DNA of 64,000 nt from positions 186,001 to 250,000 of the forward strand of contig CAJIYJ010000007.1 in assembly GCA_905181625.1 (NCBI GenBank). Direction: 5' to 3'. Both the position numbers and the translations under genes were made by a program. This DNA is from an uncultured Flavobacteriaceae bacterium. Lineage in GTDB: Bacteria; Bacteroidota; Bacteroidia; Flavobacteriales; Flavobacteriaceae. Below, piece after piece: positions 1 to 8,156 of the stretch (positions within the stretch are counted from its first letter, which is position 1; every line of letters begins with the position of its first letter). The notes under the pieces were generated by a model. The model was not told the DNA's origin. It worked only from the letters and a program-made list of their open reading frames with translations, and did not search any database.

Positions 1-724
1 AAATTCCTTCAATTTTATCAAATTTTTCAATAAAAACTTCAAAGCTACCTACCTGATCTATATTCCATTTATTCATCTTTTGAATATGCTTAATATCGCC
101 AATAAAGTATAACTTATCAAACTCTATAAGACCAGAATTGTATATACCTACAACTTTAAAAATCCTTTCATTTGGAATAGAAAACGAGTCATTTTTAAAA
201 AAAGTAGTTTTAAATTTATCACTTAAATCAACAGATAATCTTTCAGATAAGTATTGAGATATAATTACTTCATTACTAATATCCTTATTGTAATATGGCA
301 TATCCCCCTTAATTAAGTAAGGGAAAAACTTGTCATAGTTAAAATCTGAACCAACTCCTTTGAAAATCACACCTTCAAAAGTAGAATCAGTAATTATTAA
401 TCCTGACTTATATGCTACAGCTTGAATATGGTTGATTTCTTTATTAGAATTATTAGTATAAAAATCCTGATCAATTAAAATCGGTTTTAATGAAGACTGA
501 GAAGAGTTGTTTTGAAAATTTGAAATCGAAATGTGTCCAAAAAATGAAGATATCTTAGTTTGAATTGTCTTCTGTAATCCAACTCCAGAGGATATTGAAA
601 TCAACATCATTACTAAACCCATAACAATAGATAAAATTGAAATTTTTATTATTGGTGCGGAAATAGTATTTTTATAAGGTTTAGACCTTATAAATCGGGA
701 TGCTATAAATGATTCAAAACTCAT
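1..724 (-). CDS. ABC transporter permease, LolC/LolE-type (3' end cut by window)
   Basis: The minus-strand reading frame is open from an ATG at 724 to the window edge (241 codons seen). The N-terminus (SFESFIASRFIRSKPYKNT) followed by a hydrophobic segment at about residues 22-50 (PIIKISILSIVMGLVMMLIS) and then a soluble stretch is the layout of lipoprotein-releasing/MacB-type permeases: first membrane helix, then the large periplasmic domain. Family knowledge says such permeases work with an ABC ATPase in the inner membrane to move lipoproteins or peptides. The remaining helices lie outside the window. The start codon is only 5 bp from the divergent start of the next gene. A -7-like box TACTTTTG lies at 753-760, inside that neighbour. 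Confidence 0.8.
   Translation of the reverse strand, partial: MSFESFIASRFIRSKPYKNTISAPIIKISILSIVMGLVMMLISISSGVGLQKTIQTKISSFFGHISISNFQNNSSQSSLKPILIDQDFYTNNSNKEINHIQAVAYKSGLIITDSTFEGVIFKGVGSDFNYDKFFPYLIKGDMPYYNKDISNEVIISQYLSERLSVDLSDKFKTTFFKNDSFSIPNERIFKVVGIYNSGLIEFDKLYFIGDIKHIQKMNKWNIDQVGSFEVFIEKFDKIEGI
671..694. repeat. 10-bp perfect inverted repeat, 4-nt loop
   Basis: TTTATAAGGT, loop TTAG, then ACCTTATAAA. It lies inside the first codons of the permease gene and about 36 bp upstream of the divergent DUF1343 start. It may be an operator for either gene; its function is inferred only from position. Confidence 0.5.
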
Positions 725-729
725 AAACA

Positions 730-1911
730 ATGAAACTTAATAGATTAAAAGTCAAAAGTACCTTTTTTTTGATTTTAATTACATTTAACCATTTATCTTT
801 TTCTCAGGACAATATTCCCATAAGCGTTGGTGCCAATCAATTAAATGAGTATCTAACTGAAATAATAAATTTAGATGTAGGAGTAATTGCTAACTCAACT
901 TCTAGAATTAGAAATAATAAAAAATCAATTCATTTAATTGACTCTCTTTTAAAACTAAATATCAATGTTAAGAAAGTATTCTCACCTGAACATGGATTTA
1001 GAGGAGAAGCTGATGCGGGAGAAAAAATAAAAAACAGTATAGATTTAAAAACTGGATTAGAAATTATATCATTATACGGTTCTAACAGGAAACCATCTGA
1101 CGAACAGTTAAAAGATCTAGATATTCTTGTTTTTGATATTCAAGATGTAGGAGCCAGATTTTACACCTATATTTCTACCCTCCACTACGTAATGGAAGCA
1201 GCAGCAAAAAATAATTTAAAACTTATTATTCTAGATAGACCTAACCCCAATGCACATTACGTGGATGGTCCTGTACTTAATATGGAATTCAAAAGCTTTA
1301 TTGGAATGCACCCTGTTCCAATAGTTCATGGGCTGACCATTGGAGAATATGCTATGATGATTAATAATGAGGGATGGTTAGAAAACGGTGTTAAATGTAA
1401 TATAAAGGTGGTTCCTGTGAATAATTATAAAAGATCTGTTATTTATAACCTTCCAATAAAGCCCTCCCCTAACCTTCCAAATAAAAAATCGATTAACTTA
1501 TACCCAAGTCTATGTTTATTTGAAAGAACATCCGTGAGTATAGGTAGAGGAACTAATTTACAATTTCAAATAATAGGAACCCCTTATTGGACAAATAAAA
1601 AGTTTTCATTTACTCCAAAATCAATGCCTGGAGCTAAATATCCAAAACATATAAATAAAAAATGCTTCGGAGAGAACTTAAGTGAAACTCCTCTACTAAG
1701 TGAAATAAACTTAAGTTGGATTATAAAAGCTTATAACAATTCAAGTAACAAGAAAATGTTTTTTAAAAAAGGGTTCAACAAACTAGCGGGAAATCAAAAG
1801 CTTCAAGAACAAATAACTAACGGAATTAGTGAAAAAGATATAAAGTTGAGTTGGCAAAAAAATTTGAATAATTTCAAAAAAATTAGATCTAAATATTTAA
1901 TTTATGATTAG
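730..1911 (+). CDS. DUF1343 family exported protein (NamZ-like exo-beta-N-acetylmuramidase family)
   Basis: 393 residues with an N-terminal signal peptide (basic MKLNRLKVK, hydrophobic core, cleavage near FSQ-DN at about residue 26). The conserved DUF1343 blocks are present: NSTSRI near 55, FSPEHGFRGEADAG near 84-97, LVFDIQDVGARFYTYIST near 133-150, and ILDRPNPN near 167. The founding enzyme NamZ removes terminal N-acetylmuramic acid from peptidoglycan fragments, so a role in wall turnover or recycling is likely, in the periplasm or outside. Length matches the family. Its end overlaps the convergent queE by 4 bp. The start at 730 gives a standard signal peptide. Exact substrate is inferred from family only. 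Confidence 0.85.
   Translation: MKLNRLKVKSTFFLILITFNHLSFSQDNIPISVGANQLNEYLTEIINLDVGVIANSTSRIRNNKKSIHLIDSLLKLNINVKKVFSPEHGFRGEADAGEKIKNSIDLKTGLEIISLYGSNRKPSDEQLKDLDILVFDIQDVGARFYTYISTLHYVMEAAAKNNLKLIILDRPNPNAHYVDGPVLNMEFKSFIGMHPVPIVHGLTIGEYAMMINNEGWLENGVKCNIKVVPVNNYKRSVIYNLPIKPSPNLPNKKSINLYPSLCLFERTSVSIGRGTNLQFQIIGTPYWTNKKFSFTPKSMPGAKYPKHINKKCFGENLSETPLLSEINLSWIIKAYNNSSNKKMFFKKGFNKLAGNQKLQEQITNGISEKDIKLSWQKNLNNFKKIRSKYLIYD
753..760 (-). promoter_or_regulatory. -7 promoter box for the ABC permease
   Basis: TACTTTTG on the minus strand fits the Bacteroidota TAnnTTTG element, 28 bp before the permease ATG and inside the 5' coding part of the divergent gene. No TTG is found at the expected -33 distance, so support is partial. 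Confidence 0.35.
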
Positions 1912-2540
1912 GGAATGTTTAAATATTTGTGAGTTTGAAGAGAAACTTTCCATTTTGTATTTTTCATTACATAATCAACAATTATTGGCATCATCTTATC
2001 TCTATTGCTCCACTCAGGTTGAAGATACAGGATGCAATCAGTGTTAACTTTTTGAGCTTCATTTTCTGCAAACTCTAAATCGTTTAAATTATACACTATA
2101 ACCTTAAGCTCATTAGCTTTATTGTAAATTTCATTTAGTGGATTTTTATTTTTCTTAGGAGAAAGACAAATCCAATCCCAATCGCCAGTTAGCTTGTAAG
2201 CTCCAGAAGTCTCTATATGAGTTTTTATTTTATACTCATTTAGCAACCTAGTCAGGGGAAACATATTCCACATTAATGGTTCTCCACCTGTGACAACAAC
2301 TGTATTAGAATTTGACTTAGCATCATTTACTATATTTTCTATATTAGTAGGTGGATGAATTTCAGGATCCCAACTTTCTTTAACATCACACCAGTGGCAA
2401 CCCACATCACACCCTCCTAGTCTTATGAAATATGCAGCTGAGCCTTTATAAAATCCCTCACCTTGTATAGTATAAAAGGCCTCCATTAAAGGAAGTAAAA
2501 TTCCTTCGTTTATTTTTATGTTGATGTCACTTGAATTCAT
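1908..2540 (-). CDS. queE: 7-carboxy-7-deazaguanine synthase (radical SAM)
   Basis: 210 residues. QueE rearranges 6-carboxytetrahydropterin to 7-carboxy-7-deazaguanine in queuosine/7-deazaguanine biosynthesis, using a [4Fe-4S] cluster and S-adenosylmethionine. The sequence shows the family N-terminus (MEAFYTIQGEG, about residues 19-29) and the radical-SAM cysteines C44, C48 and C51 in CDVGCHWC, then VVTGGEPLMW near 83-92 for SAM binding. Length is normal for the Bacteroidota form. No other que gene is in the window. The gene is convergent with and overlaps the DUF1343 gene by 4 bp. Confidence 0.95.
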   Translation of the reverse strand: MNSSDINIKINEGILLPLMEAFYTIQGEGFYKGSAAYFIRLGGCDVGCHWCDVKESWDPEIHPPTNIENIVNDAKSNSNTVVVTGGEPLMWNMFPLTRLLNEYKIKTHIETSGAYKLTGDWDWICLSPKKNKNPLNEIYNKANELKVIVYNLNDLEFAENEAQKVNTDCILYLQPEWSNRDKMMPIIVDYVMKNTKWKVSLQTHKYLNIP

Positions 2541-2544
2541 TCTG

Positions 2545-2552
2545 CAAATATA
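2545..2552 (-). promoter_or_regulatory. -7 promoter box before queE, possibly leaderless
   Basis: TATATTTG on the minus strand matches TAnnTTTG exactly, but only 4 nt separate it from the queE ATG. If used, the transcript would start at or next to the start codon. There is no TTG at -33. Confidence 0.35.
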
Positions 2553-2611
2553 TAGGATAAAATCAATTTTGATTTAAAAGGAATTATTACTTTTAATAAA
2601 CTTTTATAAAC

Positions 2612-3157
2612 ATGAATAAATACGTAATTATTTTAATAATAGTTTTAATCTATGGATGCAATGATAGGAATTATAATATTTCAAAGGGAAAAGTTGGAAA
2701 GATAAACTCTGAAATAATTGTAAAGCAACTTGATTCTATATTTATATTAGATTCCATTGTTAGAAGAATAGGGGAAGGTGATTATATGTTTTCAGGAGAT
2801 GATAATTACTTGATTTTTGACACACAAAGAAATCACCTACTAACTTTAACTCCAAGACAACAACATGATGCTAATGAAACTATTGAAACTATTGAAATAA
2901 TAAGCGAAAAATTTTCAACAAAGAATGGATTGACCGTTAACAGTAACTTTGAAGAAATTCAAAAAACACATAATATTTCTGCAATCCAAAATACAATTAA
3001 TAATATCATAGTATTTGTAGACGAAATTGATGCTTATTTTATAATTGATAAAAACAACCTTCCAATTGATTTAAGATTAGGAACAGAGAATGAAATTAAA
3101 GAAATAAATATTCCTCCAAATTCTAAAATTAAAAAATTTATGATTGGATGGTATTAA
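2612..3157 (+). CDS. Small lipoprotein of unknown function
   Basis: 181 residues. The N-terminus (MNKYVIILIIVLIYGC) is a short hydrophobic signal ending in a plausible lipobox, IYGC, with C16 as the lipidated residue, so a membrane-anchored periplasmic or outer-membrane protein is likely. The mature part is polar with a block at about 110-145 (KNGLTVNSNFEEIQKTH... IVFVDEIDAYFIIDK), reminiscent of short Bacteroidota lipoproteins with a strand-rich C-terminal domain. I do not recognise a named family. It is divergent from queE and probably co-transcribed with the VOC gene 6 bp downstream. Confidence 0.7.
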   Translation: MNKYVIILIIVLIYGCNDRNYNISKGKVGKINSEIIVKQLDSIFILDSIVRRIGEGDYMFSGDDNYLIFDTQRNHLLTLTPRQQHDANETIETIEIISEKFSTKNGLTVNSNFEEIQKTHNISAIQNTINNIIVFVDEIDAYFIIDKNNLPIDLRLGTENEIKEINIPPNSKIKKFMIGWY

Positions 3158-3163
3158 ATTAAT

Positions 3164-3586
3164 ATGAACGAATTATCCCCTTTCCATTTAGCTATTTCAG
3201 TAAATAATTTTGAAAGTTGCAAGATTTTTTATAAAGAAATCCTCGGTTGTAAGGAAGGAAGAAGCAGTGATCATTGGGCAGATTTTAATTTTTTCGGACA
3301 CCAGTTAGTAATTCACTTTGAAAAAAGCAGAATAAACTCGTCTAATAGCAACCTAATAGATGGAAAAGAAGTTCCTGTCCCTCATTTTGGTATTATTTTA
3401 AAGTGGAATGATTTTAATAATTTTGCAGATTCCCTAACAAAAAAGAAAGTCAAATTCATCATAAAACCTTACATTAGGTTTAAGGGTTTAGTTGGTGAGC
3501 AATCCACAATGTTTTTTAAAGATCCTTCCGAAAATGCTTTAGAGTTCAAATCGTTCAAAGACACAAAACAAATTTTCACTAAATAA
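3164..3586 (+). CDS. VOC (glyoxalase/bleomycin-resistance/dioxygenase) family protein
   Basis: 140 residues forming two beta-alpha-beta-beta-beta modules typical of the vicinal-oxygen-chelate fold: FHLAISVNNFESCKIFYKEILG at about 6-27 and, in the second half, PHFGIILKWNDFNNFADSL near 72-90 and FFKDPSENALEFK near 115-127. The H8, H54/H57, H73 and E126 region residues are candidates for the metal site. Family members include lyases and dioxygenases; nothing here fixes the substrate. The stop codon directly abuts the convergent folD stop. Confidence 0.85.
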   Translation: MNELSPFHLAISVNNFESCKIFYKEILGCKEGRSSDHWADFNFFGHQLVIHFEKSRINSSNSNLIDGKEVPVPHFGIILKWNDFNNFADSLTKKKVKFIIKPYIRFKGLVGEQSTMFFKDPSENALEFKSFKDTKQIFTK

Positions 3587-4462
3587 TTAGCTATTAAATT
3601 CTCTTGAAAGTAAAGTGTTTTTTAGTAGCATAGCTATTGTCATAGGACCAACTCCACCAGGGACTGGAGTAATGTAACTTACTTTAGATTTAACAGAATT
3701 AAAATCAACATCTCCTTTAATAACGTACCCTTTGGGGTGATTGTCGTCTTTTACTCTTGTTATTCCTACATCAATAATCACAACACCCTTTTTAATCATA
3801 TTAGACTTAAGAAAATCTGGTATTCCTAAAGCTGAAATTATTATATCTGCGTTTTTAGTGAATTCTTCTAAATTTTTTGTCCTACTGTGAACAACAGTTA
3901 CAGTTGAATCTCCGGGGTTACCTTTACTGTTCATTAGAATACTAATAGGTCTTCCTACTATGTGACTTCTTCCTATTACAACAGTATGCTTTCCAACTGT
4001 ATCTATTTCATATCTCTTCAATAGTTCCATAATTCCATAAGGTGTGGCAGGAATAAATGTCTTCATATTAAGTGCCATTTTACCAAAGTTTGTAGGATGA
4101 AAGCCATCTACATCTTTATTTGGATCAATCGCTAATACTACTTTTTCTTCATCAATATGTTTTGGCAATGGCAATTGAACAATAAAGCCGTCGATCTCAT
4201 CATTATTATTAAGCTCCTGTATTTTTTTAAGAAGTTCTGACTCTAAAATATCGGCTGATAACTTGACTAAAGTAGAATTAAAACCAATTTGCTGACATGA
4301 CTTGACCTTACTAGCTACATACGTTAAACTAGCTCCATCATTGCCTACAATAACAGCGGCTAAGTGAGGAGGTTTTTCACCTTTTGAAATGATAGTATCT
4401 ACTTCTAGTTTAATCTCTTGCTTAATTAAATTTGAAATACTTTTTCCGTCAATTATTTTCAT
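3587..4462 (-). CDS. folD: Methylenetetrahydrofolate dehydrogenase/cyclohydrolase
   Basis: 291 residues, the usual length. FolD interconverts 5,10-methylene-THF and 10-formyl-THF in the cytosol, feeding purine and formyl-Met synthesis. Visible motifs: YVASKVKSCQQIGF (Y48, K52 catalytic region), DGFIVQLPLPKHI near 92-104, DVDGFHPTNFG near 116-126, VVIGRSHIVGRPIS near 160-173 (NADP site), and PVPGGVGPMTIAMLL near 264-278. It lies 9 bp downstream of ffh on the same strand, so it is probably in the same transcript. It fits metabolically with gcvP elsewhere in the window, which also makes methylene-THF. Confidence 0.97.
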   Translation of the reverse strand: MKIIDGKSISNLIKQEIKLEVDTIISKGEKPPHLAAVIVGNDGASLTYVASKVKSCQQIGFNSTLVKLSADILESELLKKIQELNNNDEIDGFIVQLPLPKHIDEEKVVLAIDPNKDVDGFHPTNFGKMALNMKTFIPATPYGIMELLKRYEIDTVGKHTVVIGRSHIVGRPISILMNSKGNPGDSTVTVVHSRTKNLEEFTKNADIIISALGIPDFLKSNMIKKGVVIIDVGITRVKDDNHPKGYVIKGDVDFNSVKSKVSYITPVPGGVGPMTIAMLLKNTLLSREFNS

Positions 4463-4471
4463 AGTTATATT

Positions 4472-5800
4472 TTACTTCATCCCTTGCATCATCTGCGTTA
4501 ATTTATTCGAGCCTCCTCCTTGCATCATCTTCATCATTTTAGACATCTGTTCAAATTGCTTTATTAATTTATTTAGTTCTTGGACCTCTAAACCACTTCC
4601 ATTTGATATTCTTTTTTTCCTGCTAACATCAATAATTTTAGGGTTAGATCTTTCTTTAGGCGTCATAGAATAAATTAAGGCTTCAATGTGTTTAAAAGAA
4701 TCATTGTCAATTTCATTATCTCCAATAGCTTTACTAGCTCCAGGAATCATGCTCACCATATCCTTGAGATTCCCCATTTGTTTTATTTTTTTAATTTGAC
4801 CTAAAAAATCATCGAAGCCAAATTGACTTTTAGCAATTTTTTTGTTTAATATACGAGCTTGTTTTTCATCATAAAAGTCTTGAGCTTTCTCAACAAGAGA
4901 AACTATATCACCCATACCCAAAATTCGATCGGCCATTCTTTCGGGGTGAAATACATCAATAGCATCCATTTTTTCACCAGTTCCAATAAACTTGATAGGC
5001 TTGTTAACCACTGATTTAATTGAAAGTGCAGCACCCCCACGTGTATCTCCATCAAGTTTAGTTAGTATTACCCCATCAAAATTTAAAATATCATTAAATG
5101 CCTTTGCAGTATTAACAGCATCTTGACCTGTCATTGAATCTACAACAAAAAGTGTTTCATTAGGATTAACGGCTTGATGAATATCCTTAATTTCATTCAT
5201 CATTTTTTCATCAACAGCCAATCTACCCGCAGTATCAATAATAACAGTATTAAACCCATTATTATTAGCATAAACAACAGAATCAGCTGCTATTTTAACT
5301 GGATTTTTTTCAGAATCATCGCTATAAACTTCTACAGCTAACTGTTTGCCAAGAATTTTAATTTGATCGATTGCAGCAGGTCTATAAACATCGCATGCTA
5401 CCAAAAGTGGTTTTTTAGATTTTTTACTTATTAAATATTTAGCAAGCTTTCCACTAAATGTAGTTTTACCAGAACCTTGTAAACCAGACATTAATATAAC
5501 GGTTAAATTGTTTGACAAGTTAATCCCAACAGAATTTCCCCCCATTAAATTTGCCAATTCGTCTTTGACAATTTTTATCATCAATTGACTAGGATTGATC
5601 GTGGTCAAGACATTTTGACCTAATGCCTTCAGTTTGATATTTGCAGTAAATTCTTTAGCGGTCTTGAAATTAACATCAGCTTCAAGCAAAGCTCTTCTTA
5701 CTTCTTTTAAAGTTTCAGCAACATTAATTTCTGTAATTTTACCATGGCCTTTAAGAACCTTTAAAGCAGAATTAAGTTTATCAGTAAGGTTGTTAAACAT
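4472..5800 (-). CDS. ffh: Signal recognition particle GTPase Ffh (SRP54)
   Basis: 442 residues: N-domain (1-85), GTPase G-domain (about 95-295) and methionine-rich M-domain (about 320-442). Motifs seen: P-loop GLQGSGKT at 106-113, DTAGR near 190, TKLDGDTRGGAALS near 247-260, and a Met-rich tail (QMSKMMKMMQGG, QMMQGMK) that binds SRP RNA and signal sequences. It directs nascent membrane and exported proteins to FtsY and SecYEG. The gene sits behind a 28-bp palindrome that overlaps a -7-like box. No SRP RNA gene was seen nearby. Confidence 0.97.
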   Translation of the reverse strand: MFNNLTDKLNSALKVLKGHGKITEINVAETLKEVRRALLEADVNFKTAKEFTANIKLKALGQNVLTTINPSQLMIKIVKDELANLMGGNSVGINLSNNLTVILMSGLQGSGKTTFSGKLAKYLISKKSKKPLLVACDVYRPAAIDQIKILGKQLAVEVYSDDSEKNPVKIAADSVVYANNNGFNTVIIDTAGRLAVDEKMMNEIKDIHQAVNPNETLFVVDSMTGQDAVNTAKAFNDILNFDGVILTKLDGDTRGGAALSIKSVVNKPIKFIGTGEKMDAIDVFHPERMADRILGMGDIVSLVEKAQDFYDEKQARILNKKIAKSQFGFDDFLGQIKKIKQMGNLKDMVSMIPGASKAIGDNEIDNDSFKHIEALIYSMTPKERSNPKIIDVSRKKRISNGSGLEVQELNKLIKQFEQMSKMMKMMQGGGSNKLTQMMQGMK

Positions 5801-5811
5801 TAATATAATTT

Positions 5812-5839
5812 TATTTACAAATCTAATGATTTGTAAATA
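5812..5839. repeat. 12-bp-arm perfect palindrome upstream of ffh
   Basis: TATTTACAAATC, loop TAAT, then GATTTGTAAATA: a perfect dyad between argS and ffh, 11 bp before the ffh start. It contains the -7-like box. It may be an operator or a transcript hairpin. No T-tract follows, so it is a poor terminator. Confidence 0.6.
5818..5825 (-). promoter_or_regulatory. -7 promoter box for ffh
   Basis: TAGATTTG on the minus strand matches TAnnTTTG exactly and ends 17 bp before the ffh ATG. It spans the loop and one arm of the palindrome at 5812-5839. No TTG is present at -33. Confidence 0.4.
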
Positions 5840-5891
5840 TTAGTACTAAAAAGTATCTATGTTTATTTTTATAAATTCGATAATATCTCTA

Positions 5892-7673
5892 CTACATTTT
5901 ATTTGGAACATCAATTCCTAACAAAGACATTGAAGATTTTATTACTAAACCAACTTTATAAGAAAGGTTCAACCTAAAACTTTTTGTCAAATTATCATCT
6001 ACTTTTAAAATTGATGTTGATTGATAATATGAATTAAAAGACTTTACAAGTTCGTAGGTATAATTAGCTACTAACGCAGGGCTCAAATTATCAGCGGAAT
6101 TTTTAATTGCTTGGGGAAATTGAGTCAATAACTTTAAAATATTTTTTTCTTTTATATTGATTTTTAAATTATGATCTACCGTTGATTTAGAGAAATTTTC
6201 TTTATTAACTAATGATTGTATTCTAGCATATGTATATTGAATAAAGGGACCTGTATTACCATTAAAATCAATAGACTCTTTGGGGTCAAATAATATTCTT
6301 TTTTTGGGATCAACTTTTAATATAAAATATTTAAGAGCTCCTAATCCAATTACACTACTAAGATTGTTTTTTTCTTCAATTGAAAATTCTTCAACTTTAC
6401 CTAATTCTTGTATTAATAAACTAGCGTTTGTTTTCATTTCATGAATTAACTCATCTGCATCTACTACTGTGCCTTCTCTACTTTTCATTTTTCCAGAGGG
6501 TAAGTCCACCATACCATAACTTAAATGATATAGTTGATTAGACCAGTCAAAACCTAATTTATTTAATATTCTAAACAACACTTTAAAATGATAATCTTGT
6601 TCATTTCCAACAGTGTAAATAACTCCACTCATTTTGGGATAATCTTTATATCTTAAATAAGCTGTGCCTAAATCTTGGGTCATATAAACTGAAGTTCCAT
6701 CTGACCTAAGTAATATCTTTTCATCTAAACCTTCATCACTTAAGTCTATCCAAACTGAACCATCTTCTTTTATAAAAAAAATATTATTATCTAAACCTTT
6801 TCTTATAATTTCTTTACCAAGCAAATAAGTTTTACTTTCATAATAATATGAATCAAAATCAACCCCTAAATCAGTGTATGTTTTATCAAAACCTTCATAG
6901 ACCCAAGAATTCATTCTACTCCAAAGTTCTATAACTTTTTCATCACCTGATTCCCATTTAATCAATAAATTTTGAGCTTCTAAAAAAATAGAAGAATTTT
7001 TTTCAGCATCTACTTTAGTATGACCATCTTTTATTAATTCAGAAATTTCTTCTTTATATATTTTATCAAAAAGAACATAATATTTCCCTACAAATAAATC
7101 ACCTTTATCACCAGTATCCTTTGGGGAAGTGTTATTCCCGTATTTTAACCAGGCTATAATTGATTTACAAATATGTATTCCTCTATCATTTATGATTTGT
7201 GTTTTATTAACTTTCTTTCCTGAAGCTTCTAATATTTTAGATATAGAATATCCTAAAAGGATATTTCTAACATGTCCTAAATGAAGTGGTTTATTGGTGT
7301 TTGGGGATGAATATTCCACTAAATATAGCGGATCACTATCAGTTGGTTTAGCAATTCCAAAATCTTCTATTTGAATAATTTCATTTAAAAATTGAATATA
7401 AAATTCACTATTAATAACAAGGTTTACAAATCCTTGAATCAAATTATAACTTTCAACATATTTAGAATTATTTACAAGAAAGACACCTATTTCACTTCCT
7501 ATTTCAGAAGGAGATTTCCTGATCAACTTAACTAAAGGAAATATCACTAGAGTAACATCTCCTTCAAAATCTTTTTTAGTAAGTTGAATTTCAATATTCT
7601 GAAAGTCAATTTCGTATTGGGAATTTAAAAATTGTGATAACTCTGCTTTTAAAATGGTATTGATATTCATCAA
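5892..7673 (-). CDS. argS: Arginyl-tRNA synthetase
   Basis: 593 residues, class I synthetase that charges tRNA-Arg. N-terminal additional domain (1-110), class I HIGH-type motif HLGH at 131-134 in PNTNKPLHLGHVRNILLG, KMSKS-equivalent KMKSREGT near 395-402, and an all-alpha anticodon-binding C-terminal domain ending with the conserved Leu/Gly/Ile-rich tail (SLLGIDVPNKM). Full length. Upstream of ffh-folD on the same strand with a 91-bp gap holding a palindrome, so ffh likely has its own control. Confidence 0.97.
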   Translation of the reverse strand: MMNINTILKAELSQFLNSQYEIDFQNIEIQLTKKDFEGDVTLVIFPLVKLIRKSPSEIGSEIGVFLVNNSKYVESYNLIQGFVNLVINSEFYIQFLNEIIQIEDFGIAKPTDSDPLYLVEYSSPNTNKPLHLGHVRNILLGYSISKILEASGKKVNKTQIINDRGIHICKSIIAWLKYGNNTSPKDTGDKGDLFVGKYYVLFDKIYKEEISELIKDGHTKVDAEKNSSIFLEAQNLLIKWESGDEKVIELWSRMNSWVYEGFDKTYTDLGVDFDSYYYESKTYLLGKEIIRKGLDNNIFFIKEDGSVWIDLSDEGLDEKILLRSDGTSVYMTQDLGTAYLRYKDYPKMSGVIYTVGNEQDYHFKVLFRILNKLGFDWSNQLYHLSYGMVDLPSGKMKSREGTVVDADELIHEMKTNASLLIQELGKVEEFSIEEKNNLSSVIGLGALKYFILKVDPKKRILFDPKESIDFNGNTGPFIQYTYARIQSLVNKENFSKSTVDHNLKINIKEKNILKLLTQFPQAIKNSADNLSPALVANYTYELVKSFNSYYQSTSILKVDDNLTKSFRLNLSYKVGLVIKSSMSLLGIDVPNKM

Positions 7674-7754
7674 ATTAATTTGAAGTAAATATACTTATAA
7701 AATGAATAAATATATTTTTTTGAAATACCTTTATAATCAAATAGAGTATAAAAA

Positions 7755-8156
7755 ATGCTAAGGAATGTTTCTTATAATAATTCTATAATATCTAATGAGA
7801 TTGAAATACTAGTTGGTAAACAGTTTACAATTTTGGAAAGGATTAAAATGAAAGGAATTGGATCTTCAAATTTACTTATTCAGTATAGCAATGACAAAAT
7901 CAACAACTTATTAAATTTAGACAATAACCTTAATAAATGTAATATTGAGATTAGACCGAAAGGAATAATAATAAGATTTAAAGTTCTTCTTGAAACTTAT
8001 GCATTAGTAATGCCATATTATAAATTAAAAGTTTTTAAAGGTAAGTCTGATCAATATTCTTTATATAAAGATGAATACGTTATGAAACTTAAAGTTAAAA
8101 ATTTAAATGATCACGATTTTTTCAAAAAAATATCAAAATTTAGAATTTCTAGTTAA
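7755..8156 (+). CDS. Hypothetical protein, 133 aa
   Basis: I do not recognise this protein. It has no signal peptide or membrane helix. The sequence (alternating hydrophobic/charged, e.g. CNIEIRPKGIIIRFKVLLETYALVMPYYKLKVFKG at about 62-96) predicts a compact alpha/beta domain. The last 8 bp overlap the convergent ctlX gene, and it is divergent from argS with an 81-bp gap. Lys/Asn/Ile-rich composition matches neighbours, so there is no sign of transfer. The length of the uninterrupted frame and its clean fit between genes support it as real. Confidence 0.6.
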   Translation: MLRNVSYNNSIISNEIEILVGKQFTILERIKMKGIGSSNLLIQYSNDKINNLLNLDNNLNKCNIEIRPKGIIIRFKVLLETYALVMPYYKLKVFKGKSDQYSLYKDEYVMKLKVKNLNDHDFFKKISKFRISS

